Assembly: GCA_963580455.1 (NCBI GenBank)
Contig: OY756963.1
Coordinates: 20,851,555-20,915,554 of the forward strand
Length of the DNA stretch: 64,000 nucleotides
From: Euonymus europaeus
Taxonomy: Eukaryota > Streptophyta > Magnoliopsida > Celastrales > Celastraceae
Direction: 5' to 3'
Both the position numbers and the translations under genes were made by a program. Every line of letters begins with the position of its first letter. The first letter of the stretch is position 1. The notes beneath the pieces are model-generated. The model saw nothing but the letters and a program-made list of their open reading frames with translations. It was not told where the DNA came from and did no database searches. Shown piece after piece: positions 35,501-46,518 of the stretch.

Positions 35501-38178
35501 AGGCCAAAGACACAAGGGATACTGGTGATGTGTGTCCGAGTTTCTTGAGAAGATATAAGTTCTCTGAAATTCAGTGCTGTCTTTGTTTGCATGGGGCATC
35601 TAGGTGTGAGCTATGCAGAATGGCCTTGAGTCTTTAATATGACTTGCTCTTTGGCCTTCACTTCTGACATGATAATCAATTTTTTATTTGACAGATTAGA
35701 GATGGAGTGGAGACTGACAATTTAGTCAATTGATAACGCAAGAGTCCCTTCGGTCAATTATTCCATTTTCTATATGTGGTTTAGGGTCTTAATTTATATT
35801 TATTTAACATGCATGCAGGATTGCTACCTTGTATATATTCTGATTGAGATGTCTGGATCCACGTCAATGGTGTTTACGAGAACTTGTGATGCAACTCGTC
35901 TTTTGGCTTTGATGCTTCGTAATCTTGGTTTAAGGGCAATTCCTATTAGTGGTCAGATGAGCCAGGTATGTATTAGTCTAATGAATTTACTTTAAAGTGA
36001 TTCTCATGTTTCTTTATGCTGGTAACCCTGATTTTGGTATTGGAATATTTGCGACAGTCTATGAGACTTGGAGCCTTAAATAAGTTCAAGGCAGGTGAAT
36101 GTAATATTCTTATCTGCACTGATGTGGCTAGCAGAGGACTTGATATCCCATCTGTGGATATGGTAATTAATTATGATATACCATCAAATTCTAAGGTGGG
36201 TTGCCCATTTTTGTGATTTCCTGGTATTGCTTTATTTATCAACATTTTTTACGTTCTTATGTTTGGATTTATTCAAGTATTTTCTGGCATTAACAATTGG
36301 GGCACATATAATAAAGAAGGGAGCTTGAGTTTATTCAAATAGATCAATAGCCGTATTCACTAACTGTTAGTATTGCCTCTTGTTATCGCATCCTAGCAAT
36401 TATTGAATGGAAGCATTATATACTTTTGAAACTATGCCAGTTATTGGTTACATATCGTTGATTGTTCATGGATGTCAGGAGTTGTTCCTGGTTTTTTTTT
36501 TCCATTCAGTTCTCTCTTAAATTAATTGTAGTCTTCCTTATCTTCTAGATGGGTCCCCAAATTCTTATGGATTCCTTGTTAGTGATCGTGGCTCATTTGT
36601 GATATCTGTGTGACTGCTTTATCTTATTTGTGGTTTCCAATTACTTATTGGAAGTCCCTAGATTTGTACCCATGTTTTGGAAATTTAAACTCCTTGAATT
36701 TGTAGTGTTTCTAAACAAGCATTTGTCTTGTCTACATAGCAGATAGATACTGGTAAGAGTTGTATTTGGGGTTTCTCTTGTTCTTTGATTCTGATTGATT
36801 TCAAGTATATTACAGGATTACATTCATCGAGTGGGAAGAACTGCTCGAGCAGGACGATCTGGGGTTGCAATCTCACTAGTCAATCAATATGAATTGGAGT
36901 GGTACATACAGATAGAGAAGCTTATTGGTAAGTCAAACAGACATTTTTGTATTGGTCTTAGTAGAGTTTTAGACATGCTGACGTTTTATTATGATCAGGC
37001 CAGAAGCTACCAGAGTTTCCTGCACAAAAGGAAGAAGTCCTACTATTGTTGGAGCGCGTTTCAGAAGCTAAAAGAATATCCCAAATGGTATCAGTTTATG
37101 GAAGGCAGCAATTATTTTTTGCTTTATTTTTCTTTTTAACGTGTGAATAACCGAGATGAAGGGTACTCAACAATCGGATTATATATGGGTCTGCATTCTT
37201 GTTGCCTTGTGTTTCTATAGAGGAGTAAGCATGTAAAGCAGTAAAATAAGATACTTCTAAGAGAATCTTTCAGACATTTTCTTTCCACAATCAGTTTCAA
37301 TTTGGCCCCTCTTGAGCTTTTTCATTTCCTTTTGAAATAAAAAATTAAATTTCTTTTAACCTTTTGATATTTCCAAAACTGTTCGTCTCCCAGCCTTATA
37401 AAGTGTAGGAGGATAGAATCCATTGCATATCTCTGGTGCTGAAATTGGAGAATTAAACATCTGCCTCTCTGAAGTTTTGCTCTTTCCTAATTTGCTCTTG
37501 AACTTAGGGATCTTCATTTGATGACATGCTAGAACCAAATTCCAAAGTAGTAGCTCTTTGGTGGTACTGGATTTTGCTTACTCAGCTATAATTGTTGCTT
37601 TCTCCAATCAATTCTCACATTCATTGTTAAGTGTATATTATAATATTATTAAGTGTTTTGACTGGAAATTGTTGGGGCTTTTTGCTTGAAATTCTGAAAT
37701 ATGTTCCACAAACCGGTATATGGTTATTCTCTTGACGCCCTGCTCCCACGTGGTGTTATTACTGTCTTTTGTTTAGGTTGGATCATTGCTTTATTTGTGC
37801 TTGAATCTTTGGGCTTATACTAAACAGCTAACATATAATGTTTCATGATGAAATAGTTCCTTTCTGTTGATGCTTGGTGTAATAATTTGTTGTTCGTCTT
37901 AGGAATCCTGTCAGAGAACATGTAGCTTCCATAGTATGCTGTATTCTTTAAATGGTCCCTAGAATGCTGTACTCTAAGAATTGTGTTGATAATATAATAA
38001 TGAATGTATTGCATTCTCTTGCCCGTTTTGGTTGATCTGAATGACTTTCCAACTTGTACAGAAAATTAAAGAAACTGGCCGGAAGAAAAGGAGAGGTGGG
38101 GGAGATGATGATGATGATAAGGTTGACAGATACAGTGGCGGCAGGGGCAAGAAATCATTCAACAAGTTTAAGAAATGA
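29522..38178 (+). CDS. RH10: DEAD-box ATP-dependent RNA helicase 10 (DDX47/Rrp3 type)
   Basis: Thirteen coding exons give 443 residues: 29522-29681, 29926-30049, 30158-30227, 31025-31087, 31717-31791, 34591-34710, 34915-34956, 35049-35123, 35819-35965, 36058-36195, 36816-36927, 36999-37087 and 38062-38178. All helicase motifs are intact and in order: Q motif with FAGLGL, motif I AQTGSGKT (about 60-67), PTRELA, SPGRL, VLDEAD (165-170), [14 protein letters not shown] and [10 protein letters not shown] (342-351). The tail is basic and acidic ([13 protein letters not shown]), as expected for a nucleolar protein. Relatives act in 18S rRNA processing; transfer of that role is inference from family. 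The fifth coding intron (31792-34590, 2.8 kb) carries a transposon. A 5' UTR intron likely ends just before the ATG. No broken motif was found. Confidence 0.95.
32818..33841. mobile_element. DNA transposon in RH10 intron, 9-bp target duplication
   Basis: It is flanked by a perfect direct repeat GAGTGTGAT (32809-32817 and 33842-33850). The ends are inverted repeats: CAAGGTTTTAAAAATCGTT on the left, and AGGGTTTTAAAAATCGTTCG on the right read from the other strand. Both sub-ends hold many AGGCG/CGCCT motifs (32850-32910 and 33665-33830). There is no transposase frame. The 9-bp duplication favours a Mutator-like element, while the repeated subterminal hexamers are also seen in hAT elements. A 140-bp tandem duplication lies inside. 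Confidence 0.85.
33206..33487. repeat. 140-bp tandem duplication inside the transposon
   Basis: The units 33206-33345 and 33346-33487 both start GAAATTAGAAGCA and run through TTGTTTAGGCAGGGATTCAC and a GA-rich tract. They differ by only a few bases and a short GA-count change, which points to a recent duplication. Confidence 0.85.
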
Positions 38179-39234
38179 GACTGGCATGGATGGCTGCAAA
38201 TTTTATGTTATTAATTTTTAGCATATTATTTATGCACGGGTTTTGATTAGGATTCTATGAAAGAAATTGTGAGGTAATTTTGGGTCTCCCAGTAGAACAG
38301 TGGGTCCTTGCATTAGTTGAAATTTGTAATAAACTAATAATACATTTTTGCCTTCATCAGTTGTTTACCCATGACAAAAAATCATAATGCAGATAAATTT
38401 TTGCCCAGATTGCAGTTCTTGTTTCTCGTACCCTGGAAAGTTCTTGGCTTATTCATGGAAATTTTTAATTTTTCCATTCGCCCTTCTTTTGCCCTTCCTC
38501 ATTTCAAACTCACTAGACTTAAATCCTGTTTCAAGATTTTCCATCCTTCTTTCTACATACATTCGAAGAAAAAAATAAAAATTCCTTAGAGCATCTCCAA
38601 GGGGATGTATATGATTGTGTATGTGATCCAACTATCATTATATATATTTATATATTTAAATGATTCATTCCAATTCAAGATGTATCTTGGGTTGTAAAAT
38701 ACATCTCCTTGAATTGAAGATGTAAATATATAACTCAAGCCTCCGATTATATCGATGGGTGGACCCATGCTCAAAGAGGAATTATCACAGAGCAAGGAAT
38801 TGAGTCCGTGCCCTCACAGGGACGCTGCCAACACAAGGTTGGCTTTTTGCCACTACATCATATGCCATGATGGATCAAAAACATTTCCATGTGTATCGAG
38901 AATCCTTGGCCTTGAACAAACGGCTGCTCGGAACCACGCTCAAAGAGGAATTGTTCCCACTAAGTTTTAGATAGCGGTTGAGAGAATGGTGTTTGGTCCA
39001 TATTTTTAGATACTTATTGACACTTTGACAGCACTGGGCAAATCCGTGACCTAGTGGTAAGTATGTCAGCGACTTCATTACTCCGTGACCTAGTGACTTT
39101 GTTATTTTGATGTCGTAGCTATATTAATATAGAAAATTTCCAAGTGCTTTTGGCTCTCCTCTGTTACATGAAGCTGATATTGGTGCAAACGTTCTTTCCT
39201 TCTGACTTGATACAAAAAATGTTTCTTTAATTCA
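38179..39234. other. RH10 3' UTR and gene-less spacer
   Basis: After the RH10 stop there is a 3' UTR of unknown length. From about 38590 the text GAGCATCTCCAAGGGGATG resembles one terminus of a common plant MITE type, followed by repeated AAGATGTA motifs, but the matching right end is not visible. Two stretches near 38767 and 38938 share GCTCAAAGAGGAATT. No gene is supported. Confidence 0.45.
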
Positions 39235-40180
39235 GGAAAAATCAGAGAGAAGTTCCCTTTTGAAATGGTTGAAATTTAAGGTGCGGTAGTTGCAGCTGAT
39301 GTTAATGATGATGGCAAAATTGAATTGGTGACTACTGATACACATGGGAATGTTGCTGCATAGAGTGCGCAAGGAAAGAAAATTGGGAAGCTCATGTTAA
39401 AAGTCTTGTTTCCCAGGTAAGTTGCGGTGGATCAAGAAACACATTTCTAAGTTATAAGGTAATTATTTGGCAATAAATTTAGAAAGATTGTCACTTTACA
39501 AATAAAACCATTTCTGTTTCAAATTTTGATTGTTAGTTTGACAGCCCCCGTTTAACACAAGAACCTTGTGCACGAGACTCGTTTACTTTTACTTCTTTGT
39601 GCTTTCCAATAAAGTCTCCCAGCATTTAAAATATTATTAAATATAATTCTGTTCAGGCATGGAGATCAAGCAATCAAGGAAGAAATAACCTAGCCAACAG
39701 GTACAATCCACCTCCATCAAGAAGTTTCCGTGATGAGGAAGGCAAGAGCTTCTGGGTGGAGATTGAGATTGTAGATGAATACATATATCCTTCTGGCTCA
39801 CAAGCACCTTATAATGTTACTGTAAGTTGCTTCTTTCGCATGCTTTATAACTTTTCTAAAGCATTTTGCATATTTCCATTTTTTGTTTTTTGCATTGATT
39901 GGAACTTCGCATATAAGGGCCAGGAAATTATCAAGGACAAAGAAGTATAAAGCAAAACCAGATTTTTGGTCAAATCAAGCTTCCAACCGTTGGAGTCAGG
40001 AGTCAGGACCACTGGGACTGTTGTAGTCGAGATGGTGGACAAGAATGGGACTCTTTCTCAGATGAGTTTTTCCTGACATTCCATATGTACTACTACAAAC
40101 TTTTGAAGTGGCTGCCATGTTTGGTGTGCTTGTCATCCTTCGATGCCTTTACCATCATTTTCTCGGAACACTGACCTTTG
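39235..40180 (+). pseudogene. DEX1: DEX1 (defective in exine formation 1) pseudogene fragment
   Basis: DEX1 is a membrane protein with FG-GAP/Ca-binding repeats needed for pollen wall patterning. Four pieces are recognisable: 39235-39416 (VVAADVNDDGKIELVTTD, THGNVAA), 39657-39822 ([33 protein letters not shown]), about 39918-40000 (NYQGQ, IKLPTVGVR) and 40001-40180 (FHMYYYKLLKWL). Introns with GT..AG survive, so it is not a retrocopy. Damage seen: two stops, fitting CAA to TAA in EIQG and TGG to TAG in AAWS; a one-base loss after GKKI; the exons between the first two pieces are missing (some 190 residues by comparison with the family); a 7-bp duplication AGTCAGG near 39997; and further frameshifts at the C-terminus. 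No N-terminal half was found upstream. Confidence 0.85.
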
Positions 40181-41333
40181 GTCACAACCTTTCATGACAT
40201 GCTACATGCTTAGAATGAACACAGCAGTTGATATTTTGACTGGCCAAGCCCAAGAACACCACAAGGTCTGATCTTGTAACGTAGACGAATGAGTAGTTAT
40301 ACTGGATTGGATTTTGGATTCCCAAACCATTTGTAGCTTTGATTGTAATTTTGTGAGGCATCTTGAGGGAAGTAGATAGTTATCTATATAGGGAAATCAA
40401 AGTAATTTCTCATCATGCTGTAAGCAACAAAAAGAATCCTCGTTTTTGCATCTGTAATAAAGATAGAATCTGCCCCTTGCTTGAGTTGAGCATGCATCTG
40501 AACATTCAAGTCATATGGAACATTTTTAGAGAACAAATTAAATCGCCACACATCGGGAAAAATTAACAAAAAGAAGAGGCCAGGCCCCCTGCAGATACAA
40601 TGGTCTTGTTGTGCTGAGGTGAACTAATTTCAGTTTCTAAGATCAAATCAATGGATGGTGATGATCATGAAAAGAGGATTTGCAGTCCCATAAGAGGAGG
40701 AATTAGCAAATGTAATCCTATTCCTCCGTTGTAATGTAATAGTTCCATGTCCCAAACTTAATAAACCATCTAACTTACGAAGTCTAGCAATACAAAAGAA
40801 GAATTCGCATTGCAATTCAATACAAACACCCAAACAATCATGTGCAATCGTATGGACGAACCCAGAAGTAACAAGGGCATTTCTTCCATTGAAGACCTGA
40901 AAAGAAGAATTTTCATTGCAATTCAATACGAACACCCAAACAATCATGTCCAATGGTATGGACGAACCCAGAAGTTACAAGGGTATTTCTTTCGAATTCA
41001 ATACCTTTCGAGTCCGTATAGTAGATTCATCAACTAAACTATCAAACCATTGGCAACTGAAAAGGTAAGTATTAAGTTATAACCATCATGCATACATTCT
41101 TTCCCCAATCAATCAAATATTCAAATGTGACACAGCATAGATAGAGAGAAAGACATCAAATCCAAAAACCTATCAATTTATTTTACTAAAAAAATCCCAC
41201 CTGATCAAAATAAAAATGTTATAGCAGGGTAGCGCAAATAAGTTTTCAGTACAAAAGGAGCCGAAAGCATCGAGAATCCTTGTTAGAGATGCAAGCCATA
41301 ACACAAGGGAAGCAGGAACTGGTTACATCATGA
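40181..41333. other. gene-less spacer with a tandem duplication
   Basis: No gene is seen. The region contains the duplication at 40794-41005 and probably the 3' UTR of the minus-strand Mpo1-like gene in its last 100-200 bases. Confidence 0.45.
40794..41005. repeat. 106-bp tandem duplication
   Basis: Two units, 40794-40899 and 40900-41005, share AAAAGAAGAATT, CATTGCAATTCAATAC and ACACCCAAACAATCATG, plus GTATGGACGAACCCAGAAGT. They differ at only a handful of positions, so the duplication is fairly young. Confidence 0.85.
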
Positions 41334-41672
41334 TTAGAAAACCTGCAACACAGGCCTTTTCCCAAGCCGTTTGATCTCTCTATCCATTTGGCCTGTTAGC
41401 ATCAATCCAAACATCCTGAAATCACACAAAAGAGACCAAATCGGATGTCCAAACGTGGCAGGAACATTCCCTTCCACAAAGAAATGGCTGTACCAAGCAA
41501 AACCATATCCAAACAAAGGCACAAAGATCATTAACCGCCAATTAAAGAGCAATGAGAAAAGCAGAATTATAATACTTGTAAGCGTGCCCGCGAAGTGCCA
41601 ACGCCTTGTTGATGGTTTTGAGTGTTGACTCATATAGAAGCTCCAGAACTCTTCCAAGCTCCTAAAATTCAT
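41334..41672 (-). CDS. DUF962 / Mpo1-like membrane protein
   Basis: A single-exon frame of 112 residues starts at MNFRSLEEFW. The frame stays open upstream for nine more codons, but without an ATG. Conserved blocks are SKPSTRRWHFAGT (about 18-30), two hydrophobic segments (SIIILLFSLLFNW and LMIFVPLFGYGFAW) and SHFFVEGNVPATFGHP with its histidines. Yeast Mpo1 of this family is an Fe(II)-dependent ER dioxygenase in the alpha-oxidation of 2-hydroxy fatty acids. Whether this short plant version shares that activity is unproven. It is intact, and it lies 1.0 kb downstream of the PHT4 gene's stop, in the same orientation as that gene. Confidence 0.85.
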   Translation of the reverse strand: MNFRSLEEFWSFYMSQHSKPSTRRWHFAGTLTSIIILLFSLLFNWRLMIFVPLFGYGFAWYSHFFVEGNVPATFGHPIWSLLCDFRMFGLMLTGQMDREIKRLGKRPVLQVF

Positions 41673-42704
41673 ATCTTCAGGAAAACCCAATATTCTCAAT
41701 TCCCAATTTCGATTTCCTTGCCCTCCTAAAGAAAAACCCTAATCAAGAGCAACTATTGATTGGCGATGATCTCCAAACCCCAGCAAGTAAAAAACAAAAA
41801 GGCAAATTTCTATATGGGTTTGGATTGACTTGCAAGAGATGGAGGGTTTTGAGACTAATCAGATCCTCCCAGGTCAGATAGGAACAAAGCCCAGGATATC
41901 TATTCGCTGAGAGTACTCGGAAAAAATTTCAGCAAGAAAATCCCACAATAGGATATTGGGATCGTTGAATTCTCCACCTAAAGCAGCTGCTTTTGGTACC
42001 CAATAGAGAGTTAAGGCTGCATAATAGCTATCTCCCTGTGTGTGGAGAAATCAAAGTAGATTTAAGGCCTCCTCTGCTACAGTTCGCAAGCTATTGTCCT
42101 TTGAGATATGTGATGGTGAGGGAATTAGAAGAATCTAGTCATCTTCAGTTGTGGGATTGGATTTATATTAATATTTTATTGTTACAGAAATTTGGCAGTT
42201 ATGCTCAAAATAATAATAAAAATACTGGCTTTGGTCTTTGTTTTCATTTGCCGTATCATACTCTCATATGTGGACGGATTGTAGTATTACAGGTATTAAA
42301 ACCAATATGAACTAACCACGTACGTGCTAAAGAGTAGAAAATCAAACTCCTGGTGTTCTAAAGAGAGGAAAAACAAACTGCAATTGGTGCAGAAATTTAA
42401 ATTTTATAGGCTCCACATCTCAGTCGTTGAATCAGACAAACTCTTAATTAAGGTTGATAAAAAAAATATAATTTTTTAAAACTCCAACTTCACCATGGTT
42501 AAACTTGTACACGGGACGCCGGAATCGGCGACTGTTTCGGGTGGAAACTGATTGTGGAAGGTTCAACTCGTCGAGACTGGTCCAATGGTACCTCGGTGGC
42601 CGAGGATTATTCATTTCTTTACATATGTGAATGTTACAGTCTTACACTACTTTCTGTATAAGAAAGAATGAGCTGTACATAGAAAATCCATTATCCATAC
42701 ATTT
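41673..42704. other. spacer between the two minus-strand genes
   Basis: It contains the 5' region of the Mpo1-like gene (about 41673-41900) and the 3' UTR of the PHT4 gene (from 42704 downwards). No other feature stands out. Confidence 0.4.
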
Positions 42705-45246
42705 TTAATCGGGGAAAACTCGCTCTCCAGTAGCAAACAGGTTCCAAAACACAGCTGTAACAAAGTAGAGTCCTGCTGTGACAGTGAGGAAGGCCTGAAA
42801 AGATCCTAGCCACTGTACGAAATAACCCGTTCCGATTGTGCTGATGATTGCTGCTAATGTTCCAGCTGAATTTGCTATTCCTGTTTCAAAAGGCAATTCA
42901 ATTCAAAAATGTCATTTTCTTGAGTCACCAAGGTCTCTAATTACTAGATTTTGTAGGCAAAAAAGAATACCATGGAGAAATCCGGCACACTGAGGCGCTA
43001 TGTCCTGATAACAGAAACCAGACAAGTTAGCTCAAATTGGAGGTAAAAGAATCATTGATTTTACTAAAGAAGCTTACTTGCATATTGAGGAGATAACCAG
43101 CCTGACTAAAAGAGCTCAAGCTTAGTGCAACCGTGAGGAATACAGCAGCTACCAGTGGAGTTTTGACGTAATTTAAGCATAGTAGAGCTACTCCAGGCCC
43201 GATGAAACCAATTGACTGGTGACGAATGCAATAAATCGCCATGTAATCGTCAACAGATTATAACTCAGAACTAAATTTTGCACTTATTGGAACTGAAGAG
43301 TTACCTGCATGATCTTTCGGACCAATGTTAAAGAGTAACCTGCATCAATTAAGAAATCGGATGTTGAACCAGCAATGTAGCCAGAAACAGCCATTGTCCC
43401 CCAAGGAACAGCACTAAACCAAGCTGCTTGCTTTAAGTTCACATTAAATACCTGTATTTATCAAAATCTGAAACCAGTAACTTTACTGTTTCAAAAGGTA
43501 TTGGAGACGAAGACAAGGGGAATATAACTTACTGTGTTGAAATAGACAGGCATCCATGAGAGAAGAACAAAGTATCCCTGCAATTGTTACGCTCAAGTTA
43601 ACAGTATTCTGGCATGCTAGGATTCACTTAACAGAGGAGATGAGTATTTCACTGCACCAAGAGAGAAACCTTACCCAATTGTTAGTAATATTAGCAAATA
43701 TGATTGCCCATGTTGGCAGTTTTGACAGTAAGAGGCGTAGGGATGGAAGTTTTCCGCTGCTTGCTAAAGAGCGACTTTTTCCTTCTTGGATTAATTTCAA
43801 CTCTGATTTGCTGATAAAAGGACTCTCTCGAGGATCATTTGTCACTCCACAAGTCCAAGCCGTCAACCATAGCATTCCAAGCGATGAAAAGAGTATAAAT
43901 GGACCAGAAATTCCGATTGTCGACAACATGACTGGAGTCAGTAGTAATCCTGTTACATTGCCAAGGTGAAATCCAGCCATAGAGATACCGACTGCACTTG
44001 CTCGCTCATTGCTCGGAAACCACCTAGTAAATAATGCACAAAGAAACAGCTAGACTTAGCTATCAAAACAGATTCTATTATCGTCAAAACTGCGAGCCAA
44101 AGTTTAGGGGGACTCTACCTTGATAAGAGGGTGGTCATAGAGGGGATAGCTACGCCTTCAGCAAGACCGAAGAAGGCACGGACAGCTAAAAGACTGGCTG
44201 TAGAGTGGTTGGCAGCTAATGGAGTGAGGAGAGTAGCCAGTGACCACATTGCCACACCCCATGCCATCACTCTTTTGCCTCCATATCTGTCCACCAATGC
44301 TCCTCCTATTACTGATGAGATTATGTATCCCCATAAAAAGGACGACTTCATCAAACAATTTAACACAGCCATTTTTTGTTAGAAATTCAATCCATACGAA
44401 TCAAGAAATGAAAGAAAACAAATAACAGAAATGAGTACTCTATTTTGGTTGACTTTTTATTTATTTATTTTTATATAAAATAACAGTTTTATTAATAAGC
44501 ATCGGAAGTCCGAACATCAATAATAAAGGAGGGGAACATAACTCTACACCTCAAGACCAAGCACAAATCCTGTCGCCCTAGCTAATGCACGAGCAACCTG
44601 ATTCGTTGATCTACTCATAGAAGAAAAAGTGCAAATTCCTAAATCCCTCACGATGATTTTACAATCATCAACTATTAACCCAAATAAGATAAATCGGATG
44701 CAAACCATGTATTGCCTGAATCAACTGGGTTTATCTAGGATCAATCGAGTTGACTGAGGATTAATTTTTATGATCGAGTTTTGTTATATTCATTATATAT
44801 GTTATGAATGTATGTACCTGAACAATGCCTAGGAAGGAACTGGACCAACCCTTTTGGGCAGCGAGAGGAACAATGGCAACAGACATAACAACACGATCAG
44901 CATTGCAGAGACACATCACGCACGCCGTCAAAACCACCACCTTCAACCTCTCCGGCACTGCCCTTAGTCTCTCCTCCACGTCTCCTCCGATCAACATTCC
45001 TCTCTCTATCTGCTCTGCCGCACACCGGAACACCATTAATCCTCTCTGCCTCTCCTTTTCTACATATTGCCGAATTTCCTGTTCCTTTCTCTGGAAGCCA
45101 ATTTTCCATTTGATGGATTTTGCAGCAAACTGAGGGTCAAATCTCAACTGGGTGATTCTGCAACCAATCAAAGGTGATTGGGAATTCGGAAAATAAGAAG
45201 GAATCGATGAAGCTGAAGAAGAATGTAGTAGAGATTTAGCCGCCAT
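42705..45246 (-). CDS. PHT4-family plastid anion/phosphate transporter (PHT4;5-like)
   Basis: Eight exons on the minus strand give 514 residues: 44818-45246, 44119-44345, 43675-44023, 43533-43577, 43305-43451, 43078-43215, 42971-43004 and 42705-42880. Two are micro-exons (45 and 34 bp). The start is MAAKSLLHSSSAS. A Ser-rich N-terminus of about 80 residues suits a plastid transit peptide. The major-facilitator core shows CNADRVVMSVAIVPL, GGALVDRYGGKRVMAWG, FGLAEGVAIPSMTTLLSRWF and GISMAGFHLGN. The C-terminal half has TNNWGYFVLLSWMPVYFNT, FSQAGYLLNMQDIAPQ and TIGTGYFVQWLGSFQAF. PHT4 proteins move phosphate or related anions across plastid or Golgi membranes. Assignment to PHT4;5 (probable anion transporter 6) rests on my memory of the family. 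It appears intact. Confidence 0.92.
44455..44690 (-). mobile_element. LINE 3' end relic in PHT4 intron 1
   Basis: On the minus strand a frame reads DCKIIVRDLG.. and then STNQVARALARATG before a stop. This resembles the C-terminal RNase H tail (..NQVAHxLAR..) of plant LINE-type retrotransposons. It is followed by an untranslated stretch and a repeated ATAAATAAATA tail at about 44455-44475. The short 5'-truncated form with an A-rich tail is what LINE insertion produces. Confidence 0.65.
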
Positions 45247-45860
45247 TAGAATGGAGACTATTATAATGTTTGTAAAGAAGTAATTAATCACTTGAACAGG
45301 TTTGCTTATAAGGTCGGGTTCGGTGAGGGAAGATGTAGAAATATTGGCGAGTGCTATTGCTTTGGGGTTGGTGAGAAAGAATTGGTCGAAAGACTATCGG
45401 CTACGCACAAAACTCTGTCCACAATATGAATTCAAATAGGTTATTTTCGTCGAGACTTCACGCCTACACCTAACCCCTCCCTTCACCACCTACCTCTGCC
45501 ACCATAGCCAAACAACCATGATCACCACCTTCTGCTATTTATTTTTAAATATAACAGTTAAAAGACAATATTAAAAAGCTGGCTGTGGAATTTTGTTTAA
45601 AAATTAGAAGTCAGAAATATAATACCAAAATCTCATCAAAAAGAAGGAAGTATAGTCTAAAATAGTTTCTTAGATCTCCTTGATTACAGTTTTTATTAAA
45701 TAATAATAAAATTCCGTACCTGAGAATCGATCTAGTTTTGCTGGTCATGTAGAGAAAAGTGAAACCAACCTACCAGTATTAATTGAATTATCGATTATCT
45801 TTAAAAATACATATATATGTCATAAACTCAAATAATGGGTGTATGTTTGACAAATTTCGA

Positions 45861-45950
45861 GTAGCTCAATTAGCGAGTTGTATTGCATGTAATCTCAAAT
45901 TTCGAGTTTGAGCCCATCTCCCTTCCCTAATTCAAAAAAAGGGTGTACGT
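45861..45950 (+). mobile_element. possible tRNA-derived SINE relic
   Basis: GTAGCTCAATTAGCGAG resembles an A box. TTCGAGTTTGAGCCC, 40 bases on, resembles a B box. It is followed by pyrimidine-rich sequence and a short A run (AAAAAAA at about 45934). It does not fold as a tRNA, since no acceptor or anticodon stems can be drawn. Confidence 0.4.
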
Positions 45951-46518
45951 TCGGTCTTATACGATCATATGATCATACCCAACAAATAATGTCAAAAGAA
46001 CTAGTTGAGATAATGATTATAATTACAAAAAATGCGGATTCAAATTTTTATTCAAAGGTAATTTCCCATAAAAAGCTTAAAACAAAATATGAGAGATTTA
46101 CTTTGCCGAAATTATCAAATGTTTCGTCATTTAGACAATAAATCAATTGCCAAAATAAGAGATATACTTTGTCAAAGACTCAAAGTTTTTTTACCAAATA
46201 ATATCTTTAAAAATTAAAACCATCGTGAGAGATTGAGGCTTTGTTTGATATTCATTGAAATTGTTGGGACGGGTAGACTTTCTCCGAACACTTCCCAACG
46301 TTTAAAATTTGAATTCCTAATTTTGGGAGATTCAGGAATGTCCATCATTTAATAAGAGTGTTATAGTAATTTTTTAATTAAAATTATTGTGAACTCATTT
46401 GAATCGTAATAAATTATCCAATAAGGATTTATATTAACAAACTCAACGCCTCCCAAACCAACATTTCCTAACCCCTCCTTTGTAAAATCCCAAACATAGC
46501 ATGAGAGGTCATAAAATT

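Noticed and set aside
45861..45950. tRNA gene
   Set aside because: Box-like motifs are present but no cloverleaf with acceptor stem and anticodon loop can be drawn.
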